Positions 25,420 through 34,246 of a stretch of 64,000 nucleotides of DNA are shown here, in pieces. The notes under the pieces were generated by a model. That model worked only from the letters and a program-made list of their open reading frames with translations, searched no databases and was not told the DNA's origin. Both the position numbers and the translations under genes were made by a program. The stretch is from contig JAHDCU010000002.1 in NCBI GenBank assembly GCA_020629715.1, positions 396,748-460,747 on the forward strand, given 5' to 3'. Position 1 is the first letter of the stretch. Each line of letters begins with the position of its first letter. This stretch comes from Saprospiraceae bacterium (lineage in GTDB: Bacteria; Bacteroidota; Bacteroidia; Chitinophagales; Saprospiraceae).

Positions 25420-26229
25420 ATGAAGAAGATAAAGTTTGATGATATGAAATCATTGTTTACGAGAGTAGCCTTAGTAACGGGCGCTAGTTCGGGTATCGGG
25501 AAAGCCACTGCTACCCTATTCGCTAAGCGAGGATATCACTTGATCATCACGGGTCGTCGTGAACAAAAATTACTCGATCTCAAGGCCAAACTTAAGCGAA
25601 AATATGCTGTAAAAGTAAAGGTGCTGGTCTTTGACATCAGAAGTAAGAAGGCTTGTAAAAAGGCCATCGAGTCATTAGAAGGACCATGGAAAAACATTGA
25701 TATCCTGATCAACAATGCAGGTCTTGCTAAGGGATTCGCCCCTATAGAATCGGGTATAATAGAAGATTGGGAAACCATGATCGACACCAATATCAAAGGC
25801 TTGTTATACATGTCTAGGTTCATCACTCAAGGGATGGTCAGTCGAGGTAATGGTCATGTGATCAATGTATGTAGCACCGCTGGTCATGAGGTATACCCCA
25901 ATGGCAATGTATACTGCGCTACTAAATATGCCGTAGATGCTCTCAGCAAATCCATGCGACTAGATCTAGCTAAAAAAGGAATCCGCGTTAGCCAAGTGTC
26001 TCCCGGTCATGTAGAGCAAACAGAATTTGCCTTGACTAGATTTGACGGCGATACCGAAAGAGCGAAGATCTATGAAGATTTCAATCCATTGACCTCTAAA
26101 GATGTAGCGGAGTTGATCTACTTCATCGCGACACGAGCCAAGCACATCAATATCCATGATATTGTCGCCTCAGGATCGCAGCAAGCAAGCAGCACGGTGA
26201 TCGATCGGAGCGGTCGGAAATTTGATTGA
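25420..26229 (+). CDS. SDR-family NAD(P)-dependent oxidoreductase
   Basis: 269 aa. Classical short-chain dehydrogenase: cofactor loop TGASSGIG (20-27), structural INNAGLAKG, and catalytic Ser-Tyr-Lys in VINVCSTAG...VYCATKYAVDAL. The PGHVEQTEF segment and overall length resemble YdfG/serine 3-dehydrogenase-type enzymes that act on 3-hydroxy acids. The exact substrate cannot be assigned. It lies 11 bp behind the TlpA-like gene. A later ATG at 25444 is an alternative start that would still keep the Rossmann strand. Confidence 0.85.
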   Translation: MKKIKFDDMKSLFTRVALVTGASSGIGKATATLFAKRGYHLIITGRREQKLLDLKAKLKRKYAVKVKVLVFDIRSKKACKKAIESLEGPWKNIDILINNAGLAKGFAPIESGIIEDWETMIDTNIKGLLYMSRFITQGMVSRGNGHVINVCSTAGHEVYPNGNVYCATKYAVDALSKSMRLDLAKKGIRVSQVSPGHVEQTEFALTRFDGDTERAKIYEDFNPLTSKDVAELIYFIATRAKHINIHDIVASGSQQASSTVIDRSGRKFD

Positions 26230-26234
26230 TCTTT

Positions 26235-26278
26235 ATAAGATATTAGATTTTTAGAGGTCAGATTTTAGATCTTAGATT
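26235..26278 (+). repeat. Degenerate heptamer array (TTAGATN-like)
   Basis: Six heptamers: ataagat, attagat, then after two extra T, ttagagg, tcagatt, ttagatc, ttagatt. It starts 6 bp behind the SDR stop codon. The last four copies are in strict 7-bp register. Confidence 0.65.
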
Positions 26279-26404
26279 AACGTGAATAATGGGTAAGTGA
26301 TTTATACAATCGGAGATTGTAACTTCTTCTTTTTCAACAGAATATATTAAATTAAACCGTTTAAAAACTGTGAAACCTTGGAGCAGTTTTAGGATAAATT
26401 TGAT

Positions 26405-26500
26405 GGTTTGCGTCCGCTTTTAGCGAGACGTAAAATTCCCCGCCGTGTCGGGCGTCTTTTCTTTTGTTTCGTTTTCTTTGGACGAGCAAAGAAAATGAAA
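26405..26500 (+). repeat. Structured intergenic element with perfect inverted repeat TTTTCTTTG/CAAAGAAAA
   Basis: The element begins with a small hairpin (gcgtc cgct ttt agcg), continues through ccccgccgtgtcggg, and ends in a perfect 9-bp inverted repeat, 26472-26480 and 26487-26495, with loop gacgag. The sequence is strongly reminiscent of an interspersed repeat I know from other Bacteroidota intergenic regions. It is non-coding; it may act as a bidirectional terminator between convergent genes or be a miniature mobile remnant. Confidence 0.5.
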
Positions 26501-26648
26501 TCATGATTAGTAAATAACTGTATATCAAGAAGATATCACGAAATGATAGTTTAAAAAACTAGTTTTCTTAAACATTATTCAATTTAGATACGCCGATTAA
26601 TTCTCTGGGAGGTCTTATTAAAGTTAGTTGATTGAGACAAAATTTAGA

Positions 26649-28175
26649 TCAATCACTCCCCACTACCACCTTACCTATATATCGCTTACCCGCATCATCG
26701 GTCATATAATAGATGTACATGCCTGATGCCATCTGCGACACTGCCACCCCTTGATTTGAGTTTTGTAAGCTTCCCTGATAGACCTGCTTACCATCATATT
26801 GCAATAGCTCTATCGTTACAGGAAATGCAACATCGGCCTCTTCTAACTCAAAGTAGATCATATCACTTGATGGATTGGGATATACCTTAAGATCACGACT
26901 CACTGCTATGGGTACTCCAAACATGCTCGTGATACCAGGATCACAAATCTCATCTTCATCAATACGGAAATGTGGGAAATTGGGAAAATTAGCCACCGGA
27001 GTATAGATAGGTAACTGGACGCCTCGCTCTATAAAGTCACAGGCTGCACCCTTTTCATTCGGTTTATTGATCACATGATAGCTCTTCGTACCACTGGTAG
27101 AGCACATGTATATTCTGCAATCAGGACCTAATTGCATCAGGTGAAAGGTAGTAGGAAAAGGATCACCTACACCATCCCATGTATCAATCAATACTAAGCT
27201 TTCTTGTAGATCATCATCCCAAGTATCTACCTGCCATAGACTGTCTTGAGTACTCATATAGATAAAGCGAGAATTCGGCGAAAACTCCATGCCGCTAAAG
27301 GCTCTATTGGTAGGAACGAAGACCTGTTGATGATCCGACAACTGCCCTGTGGCTCGGTCAAATGAAAATAAATTAAGCCCATCCATAGAGTTAAAATTAG
27401 CATACATCAGGCCATCCGGTGAAAACTTAGCCTGACCTCCTGCCGATGCATTGTAATGATAATCAATGCCGATTCGTTGTGAATCTTGCACCGAAATTCC
27501 TTCACCCGAAATCAAACAAGTATAGTGTAGATTCTCTTCTTCTGTGGTCTGCATAATCCACCAATCTTCTCCATTTTCATGAAGAATCGCGGTGAGGTAA
27601 CTCGACATGATTTCTCGTTCTTTCAAAAAAAACTTTCGCTTCTCGGTCACCTTACCTAGTCCATCATTGTAGCTCAAATCAACGTAGCTGTATCTCAACC
27701 CTTCTATAAATAAAGTAACTCCTTCTGTGTCGTATTCTCTAATCTTATGTATGAGAAAATAACCAGATTCCTCTTGAGGGTTTGGCAATACCAAAACATC
27801 TTGTACTCCAGGATAACCCTGACCAGTATCACCATCTATGAATAAATCAACCACATTACTATAACATAAAGAATCGCCATTCTCCATAAGCTCAAAATCA
27901 GCATTAATTACTCTACAACCGTCTGTGTAGAATAACAGATTACCCTCCTCATCCGATATGTTAGCATTATTACTCCAAAATCTGGATGGTAAATCGTTTA
28001 ATGTATCAATTGCAAGAGTATCCCCATCAAAATTTAACAGCAAGCCTTCGATGCCAGGGCTTAAGGTACTATTGTTCGCGGTCAACCAATTGTAGTCTCG
28101 CTTAGATTGGGCAACCAGACTGAGACTAATTATTAGAAATAGTCCGATGTAGATATATTTAAGATTATTAGTCAT
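26649..28175 (-). CDS. Secreted propeller-like protein with T9SS sorting domain (paralogue A)
   Basis: 508 aa. Signal peptide about 1-22 (LFLIISLSLVAQ). The body has repeated beta-strand segments typical of a propeller or lactonase-like fold (FSPDGLMYANFNS; MEFSPNSRFIYMSTQDSLWQVD). The C-terminal 80 residues from DLKVYPNPSSDM form a T9SS type A sorting domain. I recognise no enzyme motif; such proteins are frequent in Saprospiria. It is the downstream copy of a tandem pair with 28226-29758; the C-terminal 220 residues of the two are almost identical, while the middle differs strongly. A 50-bp spacer separates the two genes. Confidence 0.8.
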   Translation of the reverse strand: MTNNLKYIYIGLFLIISLSLVAQSKRDYNWLTANNSTLSPGIEGLLLNFDGDTLAIDTLNDLPSRFWSNNANISDEEGNLLFYTDGCRVINADFELMENGDSLCYSNVVDLFIDGDTGQGYPGVQDVLVLPNPQEESGYFLIHKIREYDTEGVTLFIEGLRYSYVDLSYNDGLGKVTEKRKFFLKEREIMSSYLTAILHENGEDWWIMQTTEEENLHYTCLISGEGISVQDSQRIGIDYHYNASAGGQAKFSPDGLMYANFNSMDGLNLFSFDRATGQLSDHQQVFVPTNRAFSGMEFSPNSRFIYMSTQDSLWQVDTWDDDLQESLVLIDTWDGVGDPFPTTFHLMQLGPDCRIYMCSTSGTKSYHVINKPNEKGAACDFIERGVQLPIYTPVANFPNFPHFRIDEDEICDPGITSMFGVPIAVSRDLKVYPNPSSDMIYFELEEADVAFPVTIELLQYDGKQVYQGSLQNSNQGVAVSQMASGMYIYYMTDDAGKRYIGKVVVGSD

Positions 28176-28225
28176 CTGCTACTGTATTAATCACAATCTA
28201 AGATTAATCATTATAAACTAAACAT

Positions 28226-29758
28226 TTAATCATTCCCCACAACCACCTTACCCGTATATCGCTTACCCGCATCATCCGTCATGTAGTAGATATACATGCC
28301 TGATGCCATCTGTGATACAGTCACTCCTTGGCTAGAATTTTGTAAACTGCCCTTGTATACCTGCTTACCATCATATTGCAATAGCTCTATATTGACAGGA
28401 AATGCAACATCGGCCTCATCTAACTCAAAATAAATCATATCACTTGATGGATTAGGATATACCTTAAGGTCACGACTTACAGCTATGGGTACTCCCAATA
28501 TACTCGTGATACCAGGATCACATATCTCATCTTCATCAATACGGAAATGTGGGAAATTGGGAAAATTAGCCACCGGTGTATAGATAGGTAATTGGACGCC
28601 TCGCTCTACAAAGTCACAGGCTGCACCCTTCTCATTGGGTTTATTGATGACGTGATAGCTCTTGGTGCCACTAGTAGAGCACATATAAATTCTGCAATCA
28701 GGACCTAATTGCATCAGATGAAAAGTAGTAGGAAATGGATCACCTACACCATCCCAGGTATCAATCAAAACCAAGCTTTCTTGTAGATCATCATCCCAAG
28801 TATCTACCTGCCATAGACTGTCTTGAGTACTCATATAGATAAAGCGAGAGTTCGGCGAAAACTCCATGCCGCTAAAGGCTGGAGTAACATCTACTTCCGC
28901 TTTACGGAAATTAGAAAACTCGGCTGTACTACGATCAAAATCAAATAAAAGTAAGTCATCTTCTGAATTGAAGTAAGCATACTTTGTTCCATCAGGAGAT
29001 ATTTTTGCCTGTCCGAATGCACTTGACCAAAACGGATCATAATAATCTCCTATAAATTGGCTATCCACCACTGCTATACCCTCTTGACTTATAAGACATT
29101 TATAATAAAGATTTCTGTAATTAGCTCGTTGTATGATCCACCAATCCTCTCCGTTTTCATGAAGAGCAGCAGTCAGATAACTAGACATGATGTCTTGTTC
29201 TTTGAGAAAGAAATTACGCTTATCTGTCACCTTACCTAATCCACCATTATAACTTAAATCAATATAACTATATCGCAATCCTTCTATATATAAGGAATCT
29301 CCAACTGTATCATATTCTGTAAGTTTATGAATTAAATAATAGCCATGTTCGAAAGCAGGATCTGGAAGAATCAATAGGTCCTGTACTCCATTATAACCTA
29401 AAGTGCAATCATTATTAAGAAATAATTCAAGAGCGATACCATCACTTATTCCCTCTCCATTTTCCATAATCTCATGGTTTCTATTTACCACCATACAGCC
29501 ATTGGTATAGAAAAGTAGGTTTCCATCGTCATCCGAGATATTAGCATTATTAGACAAAAATCTAACAGGCATATCATTAAGCGTATCTTTCGTTAATTTA
29601 TCCCCATCAAAATTTAATAGTAAGCCTTCGATACCAGGGCTTAATGTGCTATTATTGGCAGTCAACCAATTGTAGTCTCGCTTAGATTGTCCAACTGAGC
29701 TGAGACTAATCATCAGCAATAGTCCGATGCATAGATATTTAAGATTCATGGTCAACAT
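28226..29758 (-). CDS. Secreted propeller-like protein with T9SS sorting domain (paralogue B)
   Basis: 510 aa (an ATG at 29749 would drop three residues and align with the shorter paralogue). Same plan as its neighbour: signal peptide, QSKRDYNWLTANNSTLSPGIEG N-terminal block, propeller-like body, and T9SS sorting domain (DLKVYPNPSSDM, ending GKVVVGND). Identity to paralogue A is very high over the first 50 residues and after about residue 290, low in between. Likely surface-exposed; function unknown. The pair probably arose by tandem duplication. Confidence 0.8.
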   Translation of the reverse strand: MLTMNLKYLCIGLLLMISLSSVGQSKRDYNWLTANNSTLSPGIEGLLLNFDGDKLTKDTLNDMPVRFLSNNANISDDDGNLLFYTNGCMVVNRNHEIMENGEGISDGIALELFLNNDCTLGYNGVQDLLILPDPAFEHGYYLIHKLTEYDTVGDSLYIEGLRYSYIDLSYNGGLGKVTDKRNFFLKEQDIMSSYLTAALHENGEDWWIIQRANYRNLYYKCLISQEGIAVVDSQFIGDYYDPFWSSAFGQAKISPDGTKYAYFNSEDDLLLFDFDRSTAEFSNFRKAEVDVTPAFSGMEFSPNSRFIYMSTQDSLWQVDTWDDDLQESLVLIDTWDGVGDPFPTTFHLMQLGPDCRIYMCSTSGTKSYHVINKPNEKGAACDFVERGVQLPIYTPVANFPNFPHFRIDEDEICDPGITSILGVPIAVSRDLKVYPNPSSDMIYFELDEADVAFPVNIELLQYDGKQVYKGSLQNSSQGVTVSQMASGMYIYYMTDDAGKRYTGKVVVGND

Positions 29759-29839
29759 ATACCATTTGTATTAGTTACAATCAAGTATAAGCATTCTATT
29801 TTGGTATCTATGACCCGTAGTTGTAGTAATTCGATTGTC

Positions 29840-30364
29840 TCAAGATGAAAAATCCTCAAAAAAGCTCCTCAACTGTGTTGCATCCTTTGGTTTCATACGA
29901 CCACTTAAAATCAATCGGATCTCTCGTCTGCGTTCTGCACTTTCGTACAGCTTAAGTTCCTCTGAACTTACAGCTCTCAAGGCTGGTACTTTTACTGGTT
30001 TAAGCGTATCAGAATCTACCGCGACAAAACTTAGGTAGGCATGATTACTTTTCTTGAGGTTTTTGCCATCGATATCTGCTACATGTACTTCTACATATAC
30101 CTCTACGGATGAATTGAATGCTCGGGTTACTTTCGCCGTCAAGGTGATTACCGATCCTAAGTGGATGGCATGCTGAAAAGACACATGATCCACTGAAGCG
30201 GTAACCACATGCGCTTCGCAATGCTTTCCAGCACATATTCCAGCTGCTATATCCATCCAACGCATTAGGTTTCCACCCATAAGATTACCTAAAGGATTGG
30301 TATCATTAGGCATGATCATCTCAGTCATGATCGTTAGGCTTTCGCTTACCAGTTTTTCTTTCAT
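29840..30364 (-). CDS. Acyl-CoA thioesterase (hotdog fold, YciA/BACH-like)
   Basis: 174 aa single hotdog domain. It hydrolyses acyl-CoA to free acid and CoA. Family marks: MTEMIMPNDTNPLGNLMGGNLMRWMD, with the catalytic-helix Asn/Asp, AHVVTASVDHVSFQHAIHLGS, and SNHAYLSFVAVD. It is cytoplasmic. The ATG at 30364 fits the family N-terminus. It lies downstream of lipB with a heptamer repeat array between them. Preferred chain length is unknown. Confidence 0.88.
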   Translation of the reverse strand: MKEKLVSESLTIMTEMIMPNDTNPLGNLMGGNLMRWMDIAAGICAGKHCEAHVVTASVDHVSFQHAIHLGSVITLTAKVTRAFNSSVEVYVEVHVADIDGKNLKKSNHAYLSFVAVDSDTLKPVKVPALRAVSSEELKLYESAERRREIRLILSGRMKPKDATQLRSFFEDFSS

Positions 30365-30371
30365 ATTTATT

Positions 30372-30469
30372 CGTATTTCGTTGATCGTTGTTCGTCGGTC
30401 GTATTTCGTTGGTCGTTGTTCGTCGGTCGTATTTCGTTGGTGGTTACTCGATAGTTGTATTTTGGTTGT
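30372..30469 (+). repeat. Heptamer array (CGTNNNT), forming 28-bp higher-order units
   Basis: From 30372 the sequence reads in strict 7-bp register: cgtattt, cgttgat, cgttgtt, cgtcggt; then the same 28-bp block again with one change (30400-30427); then a decaying third block (cgtattt, cgttggt, ggttact, cgatagt) and tgtattt, tggttgt. At least 14 heptamers lie between lipB and the thioesterase start, in the leader region of the latter's transcript. Confidence 0.85.
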
Positions 30470-30535
30470 CGCAGAGGTCTTAATCCTTCGAATTATCCAA
30501 ATTTTTATTAAAAAATACTGGCAACTAGCAACTGA

Positions 30536-31246
30536 TTACTCGTGTACAAAACGAAACCCAAACAGCTCCGCAAAGATCTTTTTCAATCGTTCTTTCACCT
30601 CTATCATAGATACTTCTTGACCTAATTCAACAGCTAATGAAGTGACCGTTTTATCCTCATCTACAATGCCACAAGCCACTATATTTTTAAAATATTGTAG
30701 GTCTGTATTTACATTGAACGCCAATCCATGCATCGTCACCCATCTGCTTAGATGTACCCCAATGGCACAGATTTTACGATTTGGCTTCCCAGCAATCCAT
30801 ACGCCTGTATATCCGTCTATGCGTTCGCCTTTGATACCATAAGTGAATAATAATCTAATGATGGCCTCTTCTAGAAATCTGACATACTTATGCAGATCAT
30901 TGAAAAAATCATCCAAATCAAAAATGGGATATACGGTCAGCTGACCCGGACCATGATAGGTAATATCCCCTCCTCTATTGATTTTAAAAAATTCTATTTC
31001 GTTGGATTTTAGCTGATCATCATGGAGTAGTAAATGATCCATACTACCGCTTTTCCCCAATGTATATACGGGTTTATGCTCACAAAAAATCAAATGATGA
31101 ATGGGTGGTTTCCCTAAAACATCTGGATCCTTAGACCGTTTTCTTTGTACCAATGCTTGGAGGATGTCCCCTTGGCGATCCCAAGCGTCCGCATAGCTTA
31201 GACCTTGCCATTCTTGGAAGTGTACGAGAGGTAGTTTGTGAGACAT
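30536..31246 (-). CDS. lipB: Lipoyl(octanoyl) transferase
   Basis: 236 aa from ATG 31246 (an in-frame TTG at 31273 is less likely because a -7 box covers it). LipB moves octanoate from acyl carrier protein to lipoyl domains, the first step of endogenous lipoate synthesis used by pyruvate dehydrogenase. Motifs: the substrate-binding RGGDITYHGPGQLTVYP, the lysine region RKICAIGVHLSRWVTMHGLAFNV, and the catalytic Cys in IVACGIVD. Length matches the family. No lipA is adjacent. Confidence 0.92.
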   Translation of the reverse strand: MSHKLPLVHFQEWQGLSYADAWDRQGDILQALVQRKRSKDPDVLGKPPIHHLIFCEHKPVYTLGKSGSMDHLLLHDDQLKSNEIEFFKINRGGDITYHGPGQLTVYPIFDLDDFFNDLHKYVRFLEEAIIRLLFTYGIKGERIDGYTGVWIAGKPNRKICAIGVHLSRWVTMHGLAFNVNTDLQYFKNIVACGIVDEDKTVTSLAVELGQEVSMIEVKERLKKIFAELFGFRFVHE

Positions 31247-31270
31247 TCTTTTTTGGTTTGAAATTTGATC

Positions 31271-31278
31271 CAAATGTA
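31271..31278 (-). promoter_or_regulatory. Candidate -7 box for lipB
   Basis: Minus-strand TACATTTG (31278-31271) fits TAnnTTTG and lies 24 bp upstream of the ATG at 31246. No TTG is seen at 17-23 bp upstream, so only the -7 element is supported. Confidence 0.35.
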
Positions 31279-31328
31279 AGGATAGAATAATTTTATAAGC
31301 ACCTGATTATCATCAAATTCTATAAGCC

Positions 31329-32369
31329 ATGAGAATAATAATAGTTTTCAGTTTGATTCTATTTCTTTTTAGTTCTGCATATGCACAGCCTGCTCCCGAC
31401 TTTACGGTGACGGATGTCTACGGCAATACTCATCGCTTATATGATGATTATCTGAATGAGGGTAAGACAGTGATGATAGAGATATTTTTTACAACCTGTC
31501 CACCCTGCATCAGCATTGCAGACAATGTAGAAGACCTTTATCAAGACTGGGGTGCCGGACAAGAGGATGTTGAGTTTTTTAAAATGACAAACAAAAACTT
31601 TGACAACGACCAACGAGTACTTGATTTTGATAATACACATGGAGTCACTTTCCCTGGCATAAGTGTAGATGGTGGTGCCTTAGACGCTATAGTACCTTAT
31701 ACCAATGGGACATATGGAATATTCTTCGGGACTCCTACTTTTATCGTCATTGCTCCTGATGGCACTGTAAATTTTGATATCAGTTTTAGTGGATTGGATG
31801 ATGCGATCGCCGCAACAGGCGCAGGTGGAGCACCACCAATTCCCCCTGCACAGATTGACATCAATATCACAAGTGCTGCGGGTAATAATCTTGTGCTTGC
31901 GGATGTCGCAAGCGTATGGCTCAAGTCAAAGGCAAATCCAGCTATTTCTTACAATCTTTCAAATTTTGTGAGTGACATATCATCATTCGAATATCCGATA
32001 GAGACTCTAGGTACGATCAGTGATCCATATTTAGATTTTGTGAGTACTGCAGAGCCAGGTAATGAGTTGACCGCGGTGGACCTTTCTATTTTACAAAAGC
32101 ATGTACTCGGGCTTGATGTCATCACAGATCCTATGAAACTTGCTGCTGCTGATACGAATAGCAGCGGATCTACGTCAGCTCTGGATCTAATCACTTTGGT
32201 AAAAGTAATATTAGGCTTCGATCAGTTTTTTCCGAATGCTCCAACACATATATTCTATGCTAGCGATTGTAATAATTGTGAGGTCAATGAATATCTCATC
32301 AATGTCAATGCAGGTGATGAAGTCCAGCTTAATATCACAGCCACGGCGGTAGGTGATTTAAGTTACTAG
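31329..32369 (+). CDS. Secreted thioredoxin-like protein with dockerin-like domain
   Basis: 346 aa. Signal peptide about 1-19 (LFLFSSAYAQ). A thioredoxin-like domain (about 20-160) carries the redox site FFTTCPPCIS (Cys57, Cys60) and ends in GTPTFIVIAPDG. A linker (GGAPPIPPAQ) leads to a carboxypeptidase-like beta region. Residues about 245-300 carry two calcium-loop repeats of dockerin type: LTAVDLSILQKHVLGL and AADTNSSGSTSALDLITLVKVILG. The protein ends shortly after in VGDLSY, as dockerin-like modules in Saprospiria often do. No cohesin and no T9SS domain are seen. Role inferred: extracellular disulfide or peroxide chemistry on an assembled surface complex; unproven. Confidence 0.8.
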   Translation: MRIIIVFSLILFLFSSAYAQPAPDFTVTDVYGNTHRLYDDYLNEGKTVMIEIFFTTCPPCISIADNVEDLYQDWGAGQEDVEFFKMTNKNFDNDQRVLDFDNTHGVTFPGISVDGGALDAIVPYTNGTYGIFFGTPTFIVIAPDGTVNFDISFSGLDDAIAATGAGGAPPIPPAQIDINITSAAGNNLVLADVASVWLKSKANPAISYNLSNFVSDISSFEYPIETLGTISDPYLDFVSTAEPGNELTAVDLSILQKHVLGLDVITDPMKLAAADTNSSGSTSALDLITLVKVILGFDQFFPNAPTHIFYASDCNNCEVNEYLINVNAGDEVQLNITATAVGDLSY

Positions 32370-32373
32370 CTCT

Positions 32374-33981
32374 TTATTGGCTCTTCTCTTTGATGACTTG
32401 TTTGGCTTTGAGCAGATTGAGGGCATTATTACTGATGTTAGATATATTTTTGCCAACGAACTTACTGGTCACGTCATAAAATAAAAATATTACAGGGGCC
32501 TCCTCTACAATGATACGATCCATCTGTTGATACAGATCATATCGTATCGAATCATTAGACTCTTGAAGAGACTGTTCATACAACTGATCAAACTTCAAGT
32601 TTTGGAATCGTGTATAATTTGGAGGTGCTGGATTCTTACTGTAAAACATAGAGAGGTAATTCTCAGCATCTGGATAGTCTGCAATCCAAGAGGCTCTGAA
32701 TAGCTGAAATCTATTATTCCGCATACCATCACGGAGCACCGCTGACTCCATCAATTTGATTTCTACATTGACACCAAGTCGTTCCCACTGCTTGGCCACA
32801 TAAGTGGTGATATCGAGATAATCTTTATTGGTATGTATTTCTATGGGAGCTGCATCCTTGCTATATCCCGATTCGACTAGCAGCAGTTCTGCTTGTTCTA
32901 AATCATATGCATATCCTTTTACTTTATTGGGATCATAAGAAGGTAAGCCTTTAGGTACAAATCCAGATAATGCTGGTGTCCCTGCATTATTTCTGAGCGA
33001 AGCCATCATCTGCTTTTTATCAATGGCATAGTTGAGTGCTTGCCTAAGCTTCTTATTGGCCAATGGACCATCTTCCAATAAAGACATATTGATCCCAAGG
33101 TATTCCGTATTGAGGTACGGTGATTTATAAAGTTTGATCTTATCTGCCTTATCTGCTTTCAAATTTCCATCAGCATCGAGTAGTTCATTGATCACTGATG
33201 ACGCTACCCCACTTATGAAGTCTACTTTACCCTTGAGCAATTCGAGATAGGCAATATTTCGATCGGTGATAAAGCTGGTCTTAACTCCATCTAGGTCTTT
33301 ATTTACATTAGGGTCAAAATAGTTATCATTTCTGAGAAGATATAATCCTTGATTCTCAATCCATCGCTTAAATACAAAAGGACCACTTCCAACGGGATTA
33401 GATCGAAAACGATCTCCATAGTACTCAACACATTCTTCAGGTATAACGCTACAATATTCCATGGTCAGGATACCTAAAAGAGGCAGAAAAGCCTTATTCA
33501 AAGTAATGACCAAGGTGCTGTCATCCCGAGCTTGAAATGAGCCAGCATCCTCTACAATATTGGAAAATATCCATGATCCAGGAGAATTGACTTCCTCTGA
33601 AAGTAGGCGACCAAGACTATAAACAAAATCTTGAGCATTTACTTTCCTCGACTGTTCGGCAAAACAATCATTCTTATGAAAATAGACATCTTGCCTGAGG
33701 TCAAACGTATATATCTTCCCATCGTCACTGATGGACCATGACTTAGCAATCGATGGAATGACATTCAATGAATCATCCAACTGCACAAGCCCATCAAAGA
33801 GATGATTGCAAGCCCATATATTATTTTGGCTTTTCGCGAAAGCAGGATCAAGAGAAGTAATAGGATTGATCTGATTATAATGGAAGACATTATAGTCTTC
33901 TTGATCACGAGATGAATGACAACCGTAGAGAAATAACAAGAATGCACTAAAAATCAAAGCTTTAAATCGTTCAAAACACAT
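32374..33981 (-). CDS. Peptide/oligopeptide ABC transporter substrate-binding lipoprotein (SBP family 5)
   Basis: 535 aa. Lipoprotein signal ending LFLYGC (Cys21). The SBP_bac_5 fold is marked by NPITSLDPAFAKSQNNIWACNHLFDGLV, YTFDLRQDVYFHKND, KLRQALNYAIDKKQMM and a C-terminal EEAPVIFLFYD. These proteins bind peptides, nickel or sugars for Dpp/Opp-type importers. No permease or ATPase genes are adjacent, so the transporter partners must be elsewhere. It is convergent with the thioredoxin-dockerin gene, with 4 bp between stops. Ligand unknown. Confidence 0.88.
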   Translation of the reverse strand: MCFERFKALIFSAFLLFLYGCHSSRDQEDYNVFHYNQINPITSLDPAFAKSQNNIWACNHLFDGLVQLDDSLNVIPSIAKSWSISDDGKIYTFDLRQDVYFHKNDCFAEQSRKVNAQDFVYSLGRLLSEEVNSPGSWIFSNIVEDAGSFQARDDSTLVITLNKAFLPLLGILTMEYCSVIPEECVEYYGDRFRSNPVGSGPFVFKRWIENQGLYLLRNDNYFDPNVNKDLDGVKTSFITDRNIAYLELLKGKVDFISGVASSVINELLDADGNLKADKADKIKLYKSPYLNTEYLGINMSLLEDGPLANKKLRQALNYAIDKKQMMASLRNNAGTPALSGFVPKGLPSYDPNKVKGYAYDLEQAELLLVESGYSKDAAPIEIHTNKDYLDITTYVAKQWERLGVNVEIKLMESAVLRDGMRNNRFQLFRASWIADYPDAENYLSMFYSKNPAPPNYTRFQNLKFDQLYEQSLQESNDSIRYDLYQQMDRIIVEEAPVIFLFYDVTSKFVGKNISNISNNALNLLKAKQVIKEKSQ

Positions 33982-34246
33982 TACTTCAAATTAACTTTTA
34001 ATTCTTATGACAATTTTAACATTTTATAAAGTACCACTCAACCAGCGCTTGCGTCTCAAGATACGTTATTAGGTCGTTAGATTTCATAACCCACCAATTT
34101 ATCAAGGCAAGACAATCTACTGATCAAGTACAAATACTGTGTTTTTGGCGCAAGGGTTAAGGTACCTATTGTTGTCTCATAGTATAGAAAAAGACCAACT
34201 TCTTTTCTGTAGATACTAATCAATATTTAAAAATTAAAAAAGCATT

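Larger units (their letters stand above)
26230..26648. other. 419-bp intergenic region containing two repeat elements, no gene
   Basis: The gap lies between the convergent SDR gene and the 508-aa T9SS protein. It holds a heptamer array at 26235-26278 and a longer structured element at about 26405-26500, described separately. The rest (26501-26648) is AT-rich with no credible frame or terminator. Confidence 0.7.
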
